Source: Thermoplasmata archaeon
Lineage (GTDB): Archaea; Thermoplasmatota; Thermoplasmata; Lutacidiplasmatales; UBA184
NCBI GenBank assembly: GCA_021798415.1
Contig: JAJZGO010000004.1
Location: 1-49,970, forward strand
Reading direction: 5' to 3'
DNA length: 49,970 nt
A program made the translations under genes and the position numbers. This document shows positions 27,303 to 36,140 of this stretch, in pieces. Position 1 is the first letter of the stretch. Each line of letters starts with the position of its first letter. Below the pieces are notes generated by a model. That model saw nothing but the letters and a program-made list of their open reading frames with translations. It searched no databases and had not been told where the DNA came from.

Positions 27303-29504
27303 ATGACCCACATTCGTGCTGAGCTCGCGAAAGCCATCCCCGAGATGATGCGCAACGTCGACCGGATCCGCAACATCGGGATCGTCGCGCACATCCACCA
27401 CGGCAAGACGACGCTGTCCGACAACCTCCTCGCGGCGGCGGGGATGATCTCGAACGAGCTCGCGGGCAAGCAACTCTACCTCAACTTCGACGAGCAGGAG
27501 CAGGCTCGCCTGCTCACGATCAACAACGCGGACGTCACGATCGTCCACGAGTTCGAGAACGAGCAGTACCTGATCAACCTCATCGACACGCCCGGCCACG
27601 TGGACTTCGGCGGGGACGTGACGCGAGCGATGCGGGCGGTCGACGGCGCGATCGTCGTCGTCTGCGCGGTGGAGGGCGTCATGGCCCAGACCGAGACCGT
27701 GCTCCGGCAGGCGCTGCGCGAGAAGGTCAAGCCGGTCCTCTTCATCAACAAGGTCGACCGCGCGATCAAGGAGCTCCAGCTCACCCCCGATTCCCTCCAG
27801 AAGCGGTTCGGGTCGATCATCTCCGAGGTGAACGAGCTCATCCGTCGCATGGCTCCCGAGGAGTTCGTCGACGACTGGAGCGTGGACCCCCGGGACGGGT
27901 CGGTCGCGTTCGGTTCCGGCTACGAGAACTGGGCGATCAGCGTGCCGTACATGCTGCGCACCGGGGTCAAGTTCCCCGACATCATCGACTTCGTCTCGAC
28001 CGGACGCTCTCGGGAGATCGCGCAGCGCGCGAAGATCAACGACGTCATCTTCGACATGGTCGTCCGCCACCTCCCGAGCCCGCACGTCGCCCAGCGCTAC
28101 CGGATCCCGAACATCTGGAAGGGCGAGGTCGGCTCGACGATCGGCCAGGCGATGCTCAACACGGACACGAACGGCCCGACCTCGTTCATGGTCACCGACA
28201 TCACGATGGACCCGAGCGCGGGCGAGATCGCGACGGGCCGCGTCTTCTCCGGGCGCATCCAGAAGGGGATGGAGCTGAGCGTCGCCGGGACGAAGATCAA
28301 GGACCGCGTCCAGCACGTCTCCCTCTTCATGGGTCCCGAGCGGCTGATGGTCGAGGAGGTCACCGCGGGCAACATCGCCGCGGTCATCGGACTCACGGAC
28401 GCCTTCGCCGGCACGACGATGTCGGCGGTCCACGACATGACCCCGTTCGAGGAGATCCGTCACGTCTCCGAGCCGGTGGTGACGGTCGCGATCGAACCGA
28501 AGCGGATGTCCGACCTTCCGAAGTTGATCGAGGTCATGCGCAAGATCGCCAAGGAGGACGCGAGCCTCAAGGTCGAGATCAACCAGGAGACGGGCGAGCA
28601 CCTCCTGTCGGGCATGGGAGAGCTCCACCTCGAGATCACGCAGTACCGCATCGTCAACGACTACAAGGTCGAGATCGAGGCGTCGAAGCCGATCGTCGTC
28701 TACCGCGAGGTCGTGAAGCACCCGGGAGGGCCGTTCGAGGGGAAGAGCCCGAACAAGCACAACCGGTTCTACTTCGAGGTCGAGGCGCTCCCCGCGGCGG
28801 TCGTCCAGGCGATCCGGGACGGAGACATCCCGCAGGGAAAGTCGTTCAAGGACACGAAGACGCTGGTCGCGAAGCTCGACCAGCTGGGCGTCCCCCGGGA
28901 CGAGGGTCGCGGGATCGTCGCGGTCGAGGGGACGAACATGCTGTTCGATGTGACGAAGGGGATCCAGTACCTCAACGAGACGATGGACCTGATCGTCGAC
29001 GCCTTCAAGGAGGCGGTCAACCGCGGGCCGCTCGCCAACGAGAAGGTCTACGGCCTCAAGGTCCGTATCGTGGACGCGAAGCTCCACGAGGACTCGATCC
29101 ACCGCGGACCCGCGCAGACGATCCCCGCCGCCCGCTCGGGGATCTACGGGGCGATGGTCCTCGGCGACCGTCTCCTCCTCGAGCCGTTCCAGAAGGTCAC
29201 CGTCAACGTCCCTCAGGAGGTCCTCGCGGGCGCGACCCGGGAGCTCCAGCGCCGACGCGGCGAGATCCTCGACATGACGAGCGTCGGCGACCTGCAGACG
29301 ATCGTCGCGAAGGTCCCGGTCGCGGAGATGTTCGGGTTCGCTTCCGACATCCGCAGCGCGACCGCGGGCAAGGTCCTCTGGGCGACCGAGTCGATGGGGT
29401 TCGAGCCCGTCCCGGGAGAGCTCCAGCCGAAGGTCGTCGGCGAGGTGCGTCAGCGCCGTGGCCTCAAGCCCGAGCCGTACGACGCGGCGTACTACTCCGG
29501 GTAG
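27303..29504 (+). CDS. fusA: translation elongation factor EF-2
   Basis: AHIHHGKTTLSDNLLAAAG; LINLIDTPGHVDFGGDVTRAMRAVDGAIVVVCAVEGVMAQTE; FINKVDR; LHEDSIHRGPAQTIPAARSG (diphthamide-site region); KVLWATESMGFEPVP. Confidence 0.97.
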   Translation: MTHIRAELAKAIPEMMRNVDRIRNIGIVAHIHHGKTTLSDNLLAAAGMISNELAGKQLYLNFDEQEQARLLTINNADVTIVHEFENEQYLINLIDTPGHVDFGGDVTRAMRAVDGAIVVVCAVEGVMAQTETVLRQALREKVKPVLFINKVDRAIKELQLTPDSLQKRFGSIISEVNELIRRMAPEEFVDDWSVDPRDGSVAFGSGYENWAISVPYMLRTGVKFPDIIDFVSTGRSREIAQRAKINDVIFDMVVRHLPSPHVAQRYRIPNIWKGEVGSTIGQAMLNTDTNGPTSFMVTDITMDPSAGEIATGRVFSGRIQKGMELSVAGTKIKDRVQHVSLFMGPERLMVEEVTAGNIAAVIGLTDAFAGTTMSAVHDMTPFEEIRHVSEPVVTVAIEPKRMSDLPKLIEVMRKIAKEDASLKVEINQETGEHLLSGMGELHLEITQYRIVNDYKVEIEASKPIVVYREVVKHPGGPFEGKSPNKHNRFYFEVEALPAAVVQAIRDGDIPQGKSFKDTKTLVAKLDQLGVPRDEGRGIVAVEGTNMLFDVTKGIQYLNETMDLIVDAFKEAVNRGPLANEKVYGLKVRIVDAKLHEDSIHRGPAQTIPAARSGIYGAMVLGDRLLLEPFQKVTVNVPQEVLAGATRELQRRRGEILDMTSVGDLQTIVAKVPVAEMFGFASDIRSATAGKVLWATESMGFEPVPGELQPKVVGEVRQRRGLKPEPYDAAYYSG

Positions 29505-29632
29505 GACGACCGAGCGCTTTCGCCCGCCTTCCCGGGGACGCCGGGCCGGTCGCGCCCGGACTACGCGGTGCCGTGGGAACGGCGGCCGGAGACCTACTAC
29601 GACCTGTAGCAGGAACGGACCACGGGCGGCGT

Positions 29633-30247
29633 TTAGTTACTACGCTTCGTAGTAGCTCTGGCCCGACGGGAGGGGCCCGTCGGGAGGCCGATGAGCTCGT
29701 CCAGGGTCCGCTGGCCCCGGGGCCGGGGGCCTTCGGCCGACCGCGAGCGGATCGGCCAGGCGCCTTCGTGGTCGAGCAGCCAGCGTTTGCGCCAGAGGCC
29801 GAGCCCGTAGCCCGTGATCGAACCTCCCGTGCCGATGACCCGGTGGCACGGGATCACGATGGGGATCGGATTGCGCCGCATCGCCCCCCCGACCGCCCGC
29901 GCGGCCCCGGGGAACCCAGCCCGTCGCGCGAGCTCGCCGTAGGTCACGGTCCGCCCCGCCGGCACGTCGATCAGCCGCTCCCAGACCTTCCGGTCGAACG
30001 CCGAGGCCGTCCCGGTGTCCGGCACGAGGTCGAACGCGGTGCGCTGGCCCCGGAAGTACTCGAGGAGTTGGCGGGCCGGGTTCCCGGCCGGGAGCGGGGG
30101 GCGGCGACGGACCGCCCCCGTCGGCACCCCGCTCTGGGCGAGTCCGTTCTCGAGCAGGTCGACCACGCGCACGCTCGAGCCCTGGTAGACCACCCGGAAA
30201 GTCCCGATCGGAGTGGTCACGTCGGAGTACTCGACCGGGTCGGCCAT
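29633..30247 (-). CDS. ogt: methylated-DNA-protein cysteine methyltransferase
   Basis: FDRKVWERLIDVPAGRTVTYGELARRAGFPGAARAVGGAMRRNPIPIVIPCHRVIGTGGSITGYGLGLWRKRWLLDHE. Confidence 0.94.
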   Translation of the reverse strand: MADPVEYSDVTTPIGTFRVVYQGSSVRVVDLLENGLAQSGVPTGAVRRRPPLPAGNPARQLLEYFRGQRTAFDLVPDTGTASAFDRKVWERLIDVPAGRTVTYGELARRAGFPGAARAVGGAMRRNPIPIVIPCHRVIGTGGSITGYGLGLWRKRWLLDHEGAWPIRSRSAEGPRPRGQRTLDELIGLPTGPSRRARATTKRSN

Positions 30248-30281
30248 CGCCGGGGCAGGTGCGGGCACGCTTATCTCCGTT

Positions 30282-30989
30282 TCAACCCGGGCCACTTCTC
30301 GGGGGACCCCCCGGGCTCTCGAGGCCGGTCGGGGTGATGCGGAACTCCGCGGCCCCCTCGGGGAGCGAGCGATGCTTGACGAGCACCACGCAGCGGCGGT
30401 CGCCCGGAAGGCGGTCGAACCGCAGGATCGTCTTTGCGGCGTGGTTGAGGAACGAGCCGCCGAGCGGCTCGAGGGTTCCTTCGCGCACGCTCCGGTAGAC
30501 CTGGTTCGTGAACAGCACCGGGACGTGGGCCGAGAGCGCGGTCACGACCAGGTCGGCGACGCCGACGGAGAGGGCCTGGCGCGCGTCGTCCTCGTCGGGC
30601 CCCGAGAGAGAGAGCCGGTAGTAGAACGTGCCCGAGTCGACGACGATGAGGCCGACCGGGCGCGCCCCCTCGCGGGCGAGCCGACACGCGGTCGCGACCG
30701 CCCGGCCCTGCTCGTCGAGGCTCTTCGGGCTCGAGAGCAGGAGCCGACCGAGGACCTCGTCGAGCGTCGGGCCGCAGACCGCGCTCAGGCGGTCGACGCT
30801 CACGCCTTCGGTATCGATGTAGAAGACCCAGCGTCCCGACCTCGCCACGCGCGCGGTGACCTCGAGGCAGAAGAGCGTCTTGCCGCTCCCGCCCTCTCCG
30901 TAGATCTCGGTGACCGAGTCGCTCTCGAGCCCGCCGCCGAGGAGCCGGTCGACCGACGGGATCCCCGTCGGCTGGCGCTCGGACGGCAT
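30282..30989 (-). CDS. radB: DNA repair and recombination protein RadB
   Basis: GIPSVDRLLGGGLESDSVTEIYGEGGSGKTLFCLEVTARVARSGRWVFYIDTEGVSVDRL...VLFTNQVYRSV. Confidence 0.9.
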   Translation of the reverse strand: MPSERQPTGIPSVDRLLGGGLESDSVTEIYGEGGSGKTLFCLEVTARVARSGRWVFYIDTEGVSVDRLSAVCGPTLDEVLGRLLLSSPKSLDEQGRAVATACRLAREGARPVGLIVVDSGTFYYRLSLSGPDEDDARQALSVGVADLVVTALSAHVPVLFTNQVYRSVREGTLEPLGGSFLNHAAKTILRFDRLPGDRRCVVLVKHRSLPEGAAEFRITPTGLESPGGPPRSGPG

Positions 30990-31041
30990 CGGCGCGGCGA
31001 GACGCTCCGAGGGGATAATCTAGTATCGTCGGGGTCGCCCG

Positions 31042-32385
31042 TCACCGGCCGATCGGGTACGGCCGACCGAGCTCCGGCAGCCGTACGCTCGGACCGGCGG
31101 CGCGGAACGCCTCCGGGTGTTCGGTGTGGATCGGAAAGACGGTCGTCGGCGCGACCGACCGGACGATCTCGAAGAGCTCGCGCTCCGACGCGTGCCCGCT
31201 CGCGTGCATCTGGTGGAACGAGAGGCCGAAGTGGTCGAGCCAGTTGTGCATCACCCGATCGTCGACGTCGTCCTCGCTGAACGGCTCGCTCATCGAGTGG
31301 ATGAAGGGGGCTCCGTGCGGGGGCCGCAGGTCGATGAGTTCGGGGAAGTGCAACAGGTCGAGGGCGAGCAGGTACCGACGCCCGTGGGCGCGGACCTCCT
31401 CGGCCGAAAGGGCGTCGTCGAGGAACGGCTTCTCCCAGTTGAAGTGGCGCTTCTTCTTGCGGTCGTAGACGAGAAGACCGCGTCCGGGACCGGGGACGGG
31501 TACGCCCCCGCCGGGGAACTGCGGCGCGACGGTCGTGAGGAGGTGCGCCGTCCGCGCCGAGACCACGAGCGAGCGGTCGGCTTCGAGCGCCGCCGCGTGG
31601 AGGGTGAGCAGCCGGTCGATGTCGCGCGGGTAGGTGCAGGCGAGCGCGAGCTCGGGACGGTCCGCGAGCAGACGGTCGACGTGAGAACGCACCCCCGCCT
31701 CGGAGAGGTTCGGGCGGGCGTCCGGCCCGGCGCGCGTCCCCTCGGTCACGAGGGTGGCCGGGCGCTCCTCGGCCGCGGCCCGGAAGAACTCCCGGGTGTC
31801 CGACGCCCGAGGTCCGTGCTGGCGGAAGTCGCCGGTGTAGACGAGCGAGCCGTTCGACGTGCGGACGATGAACCCGTAGGCGAACGGGATCGAGTGGTCG
31901 ACCGGGTACGGCACGACCTCGATACGGCCGAACCGGACCGGCGTGCGGTCGGTGAACGTCCGGTAGGGGTGCTCCCCGTACCGCATCATCGTCGAGGTCT
32001 CGATCGCCGACATGAGGGTCCGCGTCCCGGCGCCCACGTAGACCGGGATCTCGGGGTCGACGAGGTCGAGGTACCCCGCGTGGTCGGCGTGCGCGTGGCT
32101 CACGAAGATCCCCTGGACGGTCGGGGGCTCCCAGGCGAGGTCGGCGTCGCCGAGCGCGTCGCGCGAGTAGAGGCCGCCGAGGCGGGGAACGAGGCCGAAC
32201 TCGAGTAGGTCCTTCGCCGGGCTGGTGGACCTCGGCTGCAGGTAGTCGACGTAGTACTCCTCCCGACGTGCCGAGAACGACGGCCCGAAGTCGAACAGGA
32301 CGCGGTCCGGTCCGTCCTCGATCAGGAGCTTGTTGCCGCCGATCTCGCGTACGCCGCCGAGGAACGTGACGGTCGGCCCGGCCAT
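31042..32385 (-). CDS. RNase J-family metallo-beta-lactamase ribonuclease
   Basis: TFLGGVREIGGNKLLIED...IFVSHAHADHAGYLDLVD...YPVDHSIPFAYGFIVRTSNGSLVYTGDFRQHG...HASGHASERELFEIV...IHTEHPEAF. Confidence 0.88.
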   Translation of the reverse strand: MAGPTVTFLGGVREIGGNKLLIEDGPDRVLFDFGPSFSARREEYYVDYLQPRSTSPAKDLLEFGLVPRLGGLYSRDALGDADLAWEPPTVQGIFVSHAHADHAGYLDLVDPEIPVYVGAGTRTLMSAIETSTMMRYGEHPYRTFTDRTPVRFGRIEVVPYPVDHSIPFAYGFIVRTSNGSLVYTGDFRQHGPRASDTREFFRAAAEERPATLVTEGTRAGPDARPNLSEAGVRSHVDRLLADRPELALACTYPRDIDRLLTLHAAALEADRSLVVSARTAHLLTTVAPQFPGGGVPVPGPGRGLLVYDRKKKRHFNWEKPFLDDALSAEEVRAHGRRYLLALDLLHFPELIDLRPPHGAPFIHSMSEPFSEDDVDDRVMHNWLDHFGLSFHQMHASGHASERELFEIVRSVAPTTVFPIHTEHPEAFRAAGPSVRLPELGRPYPIGR

Positions 32386-32463
32386 GTCGGACGGCGTACC
32401 CCTACGGCATCTTGGGTGTTTCGGAGGGCCGCGATCGGGAGAGAGACCGACCGCCCCCCCGGG

Positions 32464-32482
32464 GGCCGCTGCAAAAGCGGCC
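32464..32482 (-). other. perfect RNA hairpin between rpoP and the RNase J gene
   Basis: GGCCGCT-GCAAA-AGCGGCC; 7-bp perfect stem inside the 139-bp intergenic gap. Confidence 0.5.
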
Positions 32483-32524
32483 GGGGCGAGGCGGCGCGAC
32501 CGGCCGTGGGGTCGAGGGGCGCGG

Positions 32525-32659
32525 CTACCGCGCCTTCAGCACCTTCTTGACGTTCGGGTGCTCCTTCGTGAAGATCTTGCCGCCGCAGTTGTCGCAGCGG
32601 ACCCCGAAGAGGTTCGCGTCGGAGGGAAGCCCCTCTCCGCAGCGGATACAGCGGAACAT
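32525..32659 (-). CDS. rpoP: DNA-directed RNA polymerase subunit P (Rpb12-like)
   Basis: MFRCIRCGEGLPSDANLFGVRCDNCGGKIFTKEHPNVKKVLKAR; two CxxC knuckles and conserved context. Confidence 0.88.
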   Translation of the reverse strand: MFRCIRCGEGLPSDANLFGVRCDNCGGKIFTKEHPNVKKVLKAR

Positions 32660-32685
32660 CGACGGTATCGAGCGACCGTGGGGGC

Positions 32686-32958
32686 TTAAGCGTTGCCCGC
32701 GCCGGTGGCCGTCCTCTCGGTCCGCGTGATCGGAGGCGGCGCCTGGAAGACGTAGGCGTTCGAGGCGAACCGCGTGCCGCAGCGCCGGCACTCGAAGATC
32801 CCGCTCGCGACCCGCTGGAGCGTGGACGTCGAGCATCGGGGGCAGGGGGCGGGCCGCTGACGCGCCCGGTCGATCTCGAGAACACGCCGGCGGATCCGGA
32901 TCCCGTAGCGGGGGCCCATCCAACCGGTCGCGCCGACCTTCTTCGTCCGGCGGCTCAT
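32686..32958 (-). CDS. rpl37ae: 50S ribosomal protein L37Ae (eL43)
   Basis: MSRRTKKVGATGWMGPRYGIRIRRRVLEIDRARQRPAPCPRCSTSTLQRVASGIFECRRCGTRFASNAYVF. Confidence 0.93.
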   Translation of the reverse strand: MSRRTKKVGATGWMGPRYGIRIRRRVLEIDRARQRPAPCPRCSTSTLQRVASGIFECRRCGTRFASNAYVFQAPPPITRTERTATGAGNA

Positions 32959-33743
32959 CGAGCGCCTCCGGTCGCGAGCCCGCGCAGCCGGTCGCCGTGG
33001 ACGAACGCCCGTCGCACCACGTCCTTCACGTCGTCCGGGGAGAACGCGCCGATCAGCCCCTTCTGCATCGCCACCACGCGACCCGTCTCGTCCGTCGCGA
33101 TCGTGATCCGGCCCTGCGCCGCCCGTTCCTCGTCGAACGTCGGGTCGACCACGATCGAGTCGCCGAGGCGAACGAACGTGCACTCGATCGGGACGTGCTG
33201 GACCTCGAGCGGATAGTCGGCCTCGGCGATGCCGAACCGTTTCGCGGGCATGGTCGCGTGCGCCAGCGCCGAGACCGCGGCGAGGAGCGCCGCGTCGATC
33301 AAGTTGCCCGAGTGGTCGAGGACGTGGATGTCGGTGTAGCAGACCCAGCTCTTCTCGCCCGGGGTCACGCAGAGGCGGGTGAGGTCGATCGTCTCGGCCG
33401 CGCGGATGGCGCGGTCGACGACGCGCGAGACCTCGATCGCCCCCGGCTGGGGGGGACCGGGCTCGAACGTCGGGTTCGAGAGCGGGATGAGCTCGGCGTT
33501 GGTCGTCAGCACGCCCGCGTTCGGGGTGTCGGCGAACGGCTTCCCGGGCTCGAGCTTGATGCCGGCGAGGACCGCCGTGTCCCCGATCCGCACGAGGGCC
33601 GAGCCGTCGGCCGTCACGACGAAGCCGGGCTCGACCGTGATCTTCCGGTACTCGTCGGGGCCCCGGCCGTCGAGCCGCTTCCCGTCGGCCGCGAGGTCGA
33701 GGATGTGGCTCGTCCGGATCTCGGCGCTGACCTCTCCGCTCAT
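32955..33743 (-). CDS. rrp42: exosome complex protein Rrp42
   Basis: GKRLDGRGPDEYRKITVEPGFVVTADGSALVRIGDTAVLAGIKLEPGKPF...ALAHATMP; order after rrp4 and rrp41. Confidence 0.93.
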   Translation of the reverse strand: MSGEVSAEIRTSHILDLAADGKRLDGRGPDEYRKITVEPGFVVTADGSALVRIGDTAVLAGIKLEPGKPFADTPNAGVLTTNAELIPLSNPTFEPGPPQPGAIEVSRVVDRAIRAAETIDLTRLCVTPGEKSWVCYTDIHVLDHSGNLIDAALLAAVSALAHATMPAKRFGIAEADYPLEVQHVPIECTFVRLGDSIVVDPTFDEERAAQGRITIATDETGRVVAMQKGLIGAFSPDDVKDVVRRAFVHGDRLRGLATGGAR

Positions 33744-34492
33744 GCCGAACCTCCCGCGAGCGGGGCGACCGCGTACCGGTCGCGCAGCGCCTGTTTCATC
33801 GTCTCGTGGATCGATCGGCACCCCTTCACGCCGAGGTCGAGCGCTTGGGCGAGCTCGGCCTCCGTCATGTGGCCCTCCATCTGCAGGAGCACCAGGCGGC
33901 CCGACTGCGGCACCAGCGCCATCGGGAGGTCCGCCTCTCCGAAGTTGTCCTCTTCCTTCTTCAGGTCGAGAGCGATCGCCCCTCCGATCTTGCCGACCGC
34001 GACCGAGGGCAGGAGGTCGACCATCGGGATCCCGGCGTCCGCGAGCGCGACCGACGCGGCCACGACACCCGCGCAGCGGGTCCCGGCGTTCGCTTGAAGG
34101 ACCTCGATGTAGACGTCGATGCTCGTGCGGGGGAACTCTTCGGCGAAGACGACGGACTCGAACGCCTCGCCGATCACCTTCGAGATCTCCTGCGAACGTC
34201 GGTCGAGTCCGGGACGCTTGCGCTCGTCGACCGAGAACGCCGCCATGTTGTAGCGGCACTGGATGACCGCCTTGTTGTTCTGCTGGAGGTGGCGGGGATG
34301 GACCTCGCGGGGCCCGTAGACCGCCGCCATCACCTTGTTCGCTCCCCACTCGACGAACGCGGAACCGTCGGCCTGGTGGAGCGCGCCCGCCTGAATGCGG
34401 ATCGGTCTCAGCTCGTCCAGTCGCCGCCCGTCGATCCGTCGCCCGTCCGCGCTCAGGAGGACGGGGACCTCTTTCGCACCTACGCTTCCCAT
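33740..34492 (-). CDS. rrp41: exosome complex exonuclease Rrp41
   Basis: GRRIDGRRLDELRPIRIQAGALHQADGSAFVEWGANKVMAAVYGPREVHPRHLQ...RYNMAAFSVDERKRPGLDRRSQEISKVIGEAFE. Confidence 0.95.
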   Translation of the reverse strand: MGSVGAKEVPVLLSADGRRIDGRRLDELRPIRIQAGALHQADGSAFVEWGANKVMAAVYGPREVHPRHLQQNNKAVIQCRYNMAAFSVDERKRPGLDRRSQEISKVIGEAFESVVFAEEFPRTSIDVYIEVLQANAGTRCAGVVAASVALADAGIPMVDLLPSVAVGKIGGAIALDLKKEEDNFGEADLPMALVPQSGRLVLLQMEGHMTEAELAQALDLGVKGCRSIHETMKQALRDRYAVAPLAGGSA

Positions 34493-34511
34493 GGTTCCTT
34501 CTCCGAATGTA

Positions 34512-35387
34512 TCAGTGATCGCCCGGTGCGCCGGGCTCGGCCGCGTCGTCGGCCTCGTCCTCGAGGTCGCCGTCCCCGTCGTTGTCGGTGGACGCCGGCT
34601 GAGTGCCCGGGGCGTCCCGGTGCGCGGTTTCGGCCGGGAGCGGCTCGGGCCCCTGCTCGCCCGTCGGCATCGTCGTAAGGAGGTAGCTCTCGATCCGCTC
34701 GGTGAGCCCCGGCCTCTGGCCGTTCTCCTCGATCGTGCGCAGGACCTCCGACACCCGGTGGATCGCCTCGGGGCTCCCGCCGATCCAGACACGGCCGTTC
34801 TGTCCGACCGCGACCTGGGCGCCGGTGAGACGCGTGATCGTCTGGATCATGGACCCGCTGCGACCGACCACGCGGGGCACCCGGGCGGGCGAGATGTGGA
34901 TGATCGAGCCGCCCTCGAGCTTCCCGAGCCCCTCGCCGACCATCGTCACTCCGATGCGGCCGGTCGCGTCGAGGTTCTCGACCTGGACGACCACGCTGTC
35001 CCCGACCCGGAGGTAGCGGCCGGTCTCTCCGACGTCGACCTTCCACGGCGTCCCGGTCATGTGCAGGGGCGCCCAGCGGGGCGCGCCGATGTCGAGCAGC
35101 CAGAACGTCGTCTGGACGTCCGTCACGGTCCCGATCACCACGTCGTTCGGGCGGGGGATGTACCGCCCCGAGAGCGGGATCACCTGGACGAACGGCGGGC
35201 GGGCCGAGAGAAGGCCGAGTATGCTTGCGTAGACCTTCCCGCCGGTGCGGTAGGTCCCGTGGCCCGGTCGGAGGTCCCGGACCGGGAGCTCCTCGCCGGG
35301 GAGAACTAGTATGCGCTCGCCCGCAGATGGCGGGGAGGATGCCTCGCGGCCGCGCCGTCGGCGGCCGGGCCGATTCCCTCTGGACAT
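34512..35387 (-). CDS. rrp4: exosome complex RNA-binding protein Rrp4
   Basis: ILVLPGEELPVRDLRPGHGTYRTGGKVYASILG...PRPNDVVIGTVTDVQTTFWLLDIGAP...S1 and KH: GGSIIHISPARVPRVVGRSGSMIQ. Confidence 0.94.
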   Translation of the reverse strand: MSRGNRPGRRRRGREASSPPSAGERILVLPGEELPVRDLRPGHGTYRTGGKVYASILGLLSARPPFVQVIPLSGRYIPRPNDVVIGTVTDVQTTFWLLDIGAPRWAPLHMTGTPWKVDVGETGRYLRVGDSVVVQVENLDATGRIGVTMVGEGLGKLEGGSIIHISPARVPRVVGRSGSMIQTITRLTGAQVAVGQNGRVWIGGSPEAIHRVSEVLRTIEENGQRPGLTERIESYLLTTMPTGEQGPEPLPAETAHRDAPGTQPASTDNDGDGDLEDEADDAAEPGAPGDH

Positions 35388-35423
35388 GTTCTGTGCTGCA
35401 CCGGGGCGCGCGACGGAGGTGGC

Positions 35424-36119
35424 CTATTTAACTAACGCGGTCTCGGCCGTGCCCTTCGTGCGGGCGCCGAGCTTCTCGTAGAGCTCGGTCTGGACTCCGG
35501 CGGGGATCTCGACGAGGGCGCTCCAGCTGCCGTCCGAAAGCCACCGCTCCTCCGATATCCGACCGAGTCCCTTGACCTCGCCGATCGCCCGCGGATAGTA
35601 CTGCCCGGGGACCCGGACCCGGACCTTGACGACCTCGAAGCGGATCGGGATGAGGGGGCGGAGCTTCGCGAGGATCTCCTGGACCTGCGCGTCGACGGGA
35701 CGGAACGGGTCGACGTGGACCTTCGCCTCGGCCATCGCGGACTCGATCCGCGCGGGAGGGTGGGGCGCGCCCGTCTGCGGGTTCATCGCGTTGCGGGCGA
35801 TCAGGGTGACGATCTGGCGGTGCTTCGCAGCCTGGAGCTGGTGGCGCTGCTCGGTCGTGACCTGGACCTCGCCTTTGAGGACGATCTGACGAGCGATCTC
35901 GGCGAGGTTGCGCGTGTGGAACGTCTTCTCGAGGTACTCCTCGGAGATCTTGTCGCCCTTTTTCGCGTCCTTGAAGACCTGGTCGAGCGCGAGCTTGTCC
36001 GAGAGGTCGACGTCCTTGCCGTCCTTCAGGTCCTGGACGGCCTGGGGGTCGACCAGGACCTCGAATCGGGACCCGTGGGTCTCCCAGCGCGCGATGACCG
36101 CGTCGTCGACGTTGACCAT
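35424..36119 (-). CDS. ribosome maturation protein SBDS/Sdo1
   Basis: DDAVIARWETHGSRFEVLVDPQAVQDLKDGKDVDLSDKLALDQVFKDAKKGDKISEEYLEKTFHT...NPQTGAPHPPARIESAMAEAKVHVDPFRPVDAQ. Confidence 0.95.
   Translation of the reverse strand: MVNVDDAVIARWETHGSRFEVLVDPQAVQDLKDGKDVDLSDKLALDQVFKDAKKGDKISEEYLEKTFHTRNLAEIARQIVLKGEVQVTTEQRHQLQAAKHRQIVTLIARNAMNPQTGAPHPPARIESAMAEAKVHVDPFRPVDAQVQEILAKLRPLIPIRFEVVKVRVRVPGQYYPRAIGEVKGLGRISEERWLSDGSWSALVEIPAGVQTELYEKLGARTKGTAETALVK
35425..35431 (-). promoter_or_regulatory. TATA-like TTAAATA embedded in the SBDS terminal codons, upstream of rrp4
   Basis: Reverse strand GCG TTA GTT AAA TAG (A L V K stop) contains TTAAATA about 40 bp upstream of the rrp4 ATG. Confidence 0.45.
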
Positions 36120-36140
36120 CGGGCCCCCTGGCGGGAGGCA

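Noticed and set aside
27093-29102. 669-aa reverse ORF opposite EF-2
   Set aside because: D/V/L/R-rich antisense frame with no motif; EF-2 is unambiguous on the plus strand
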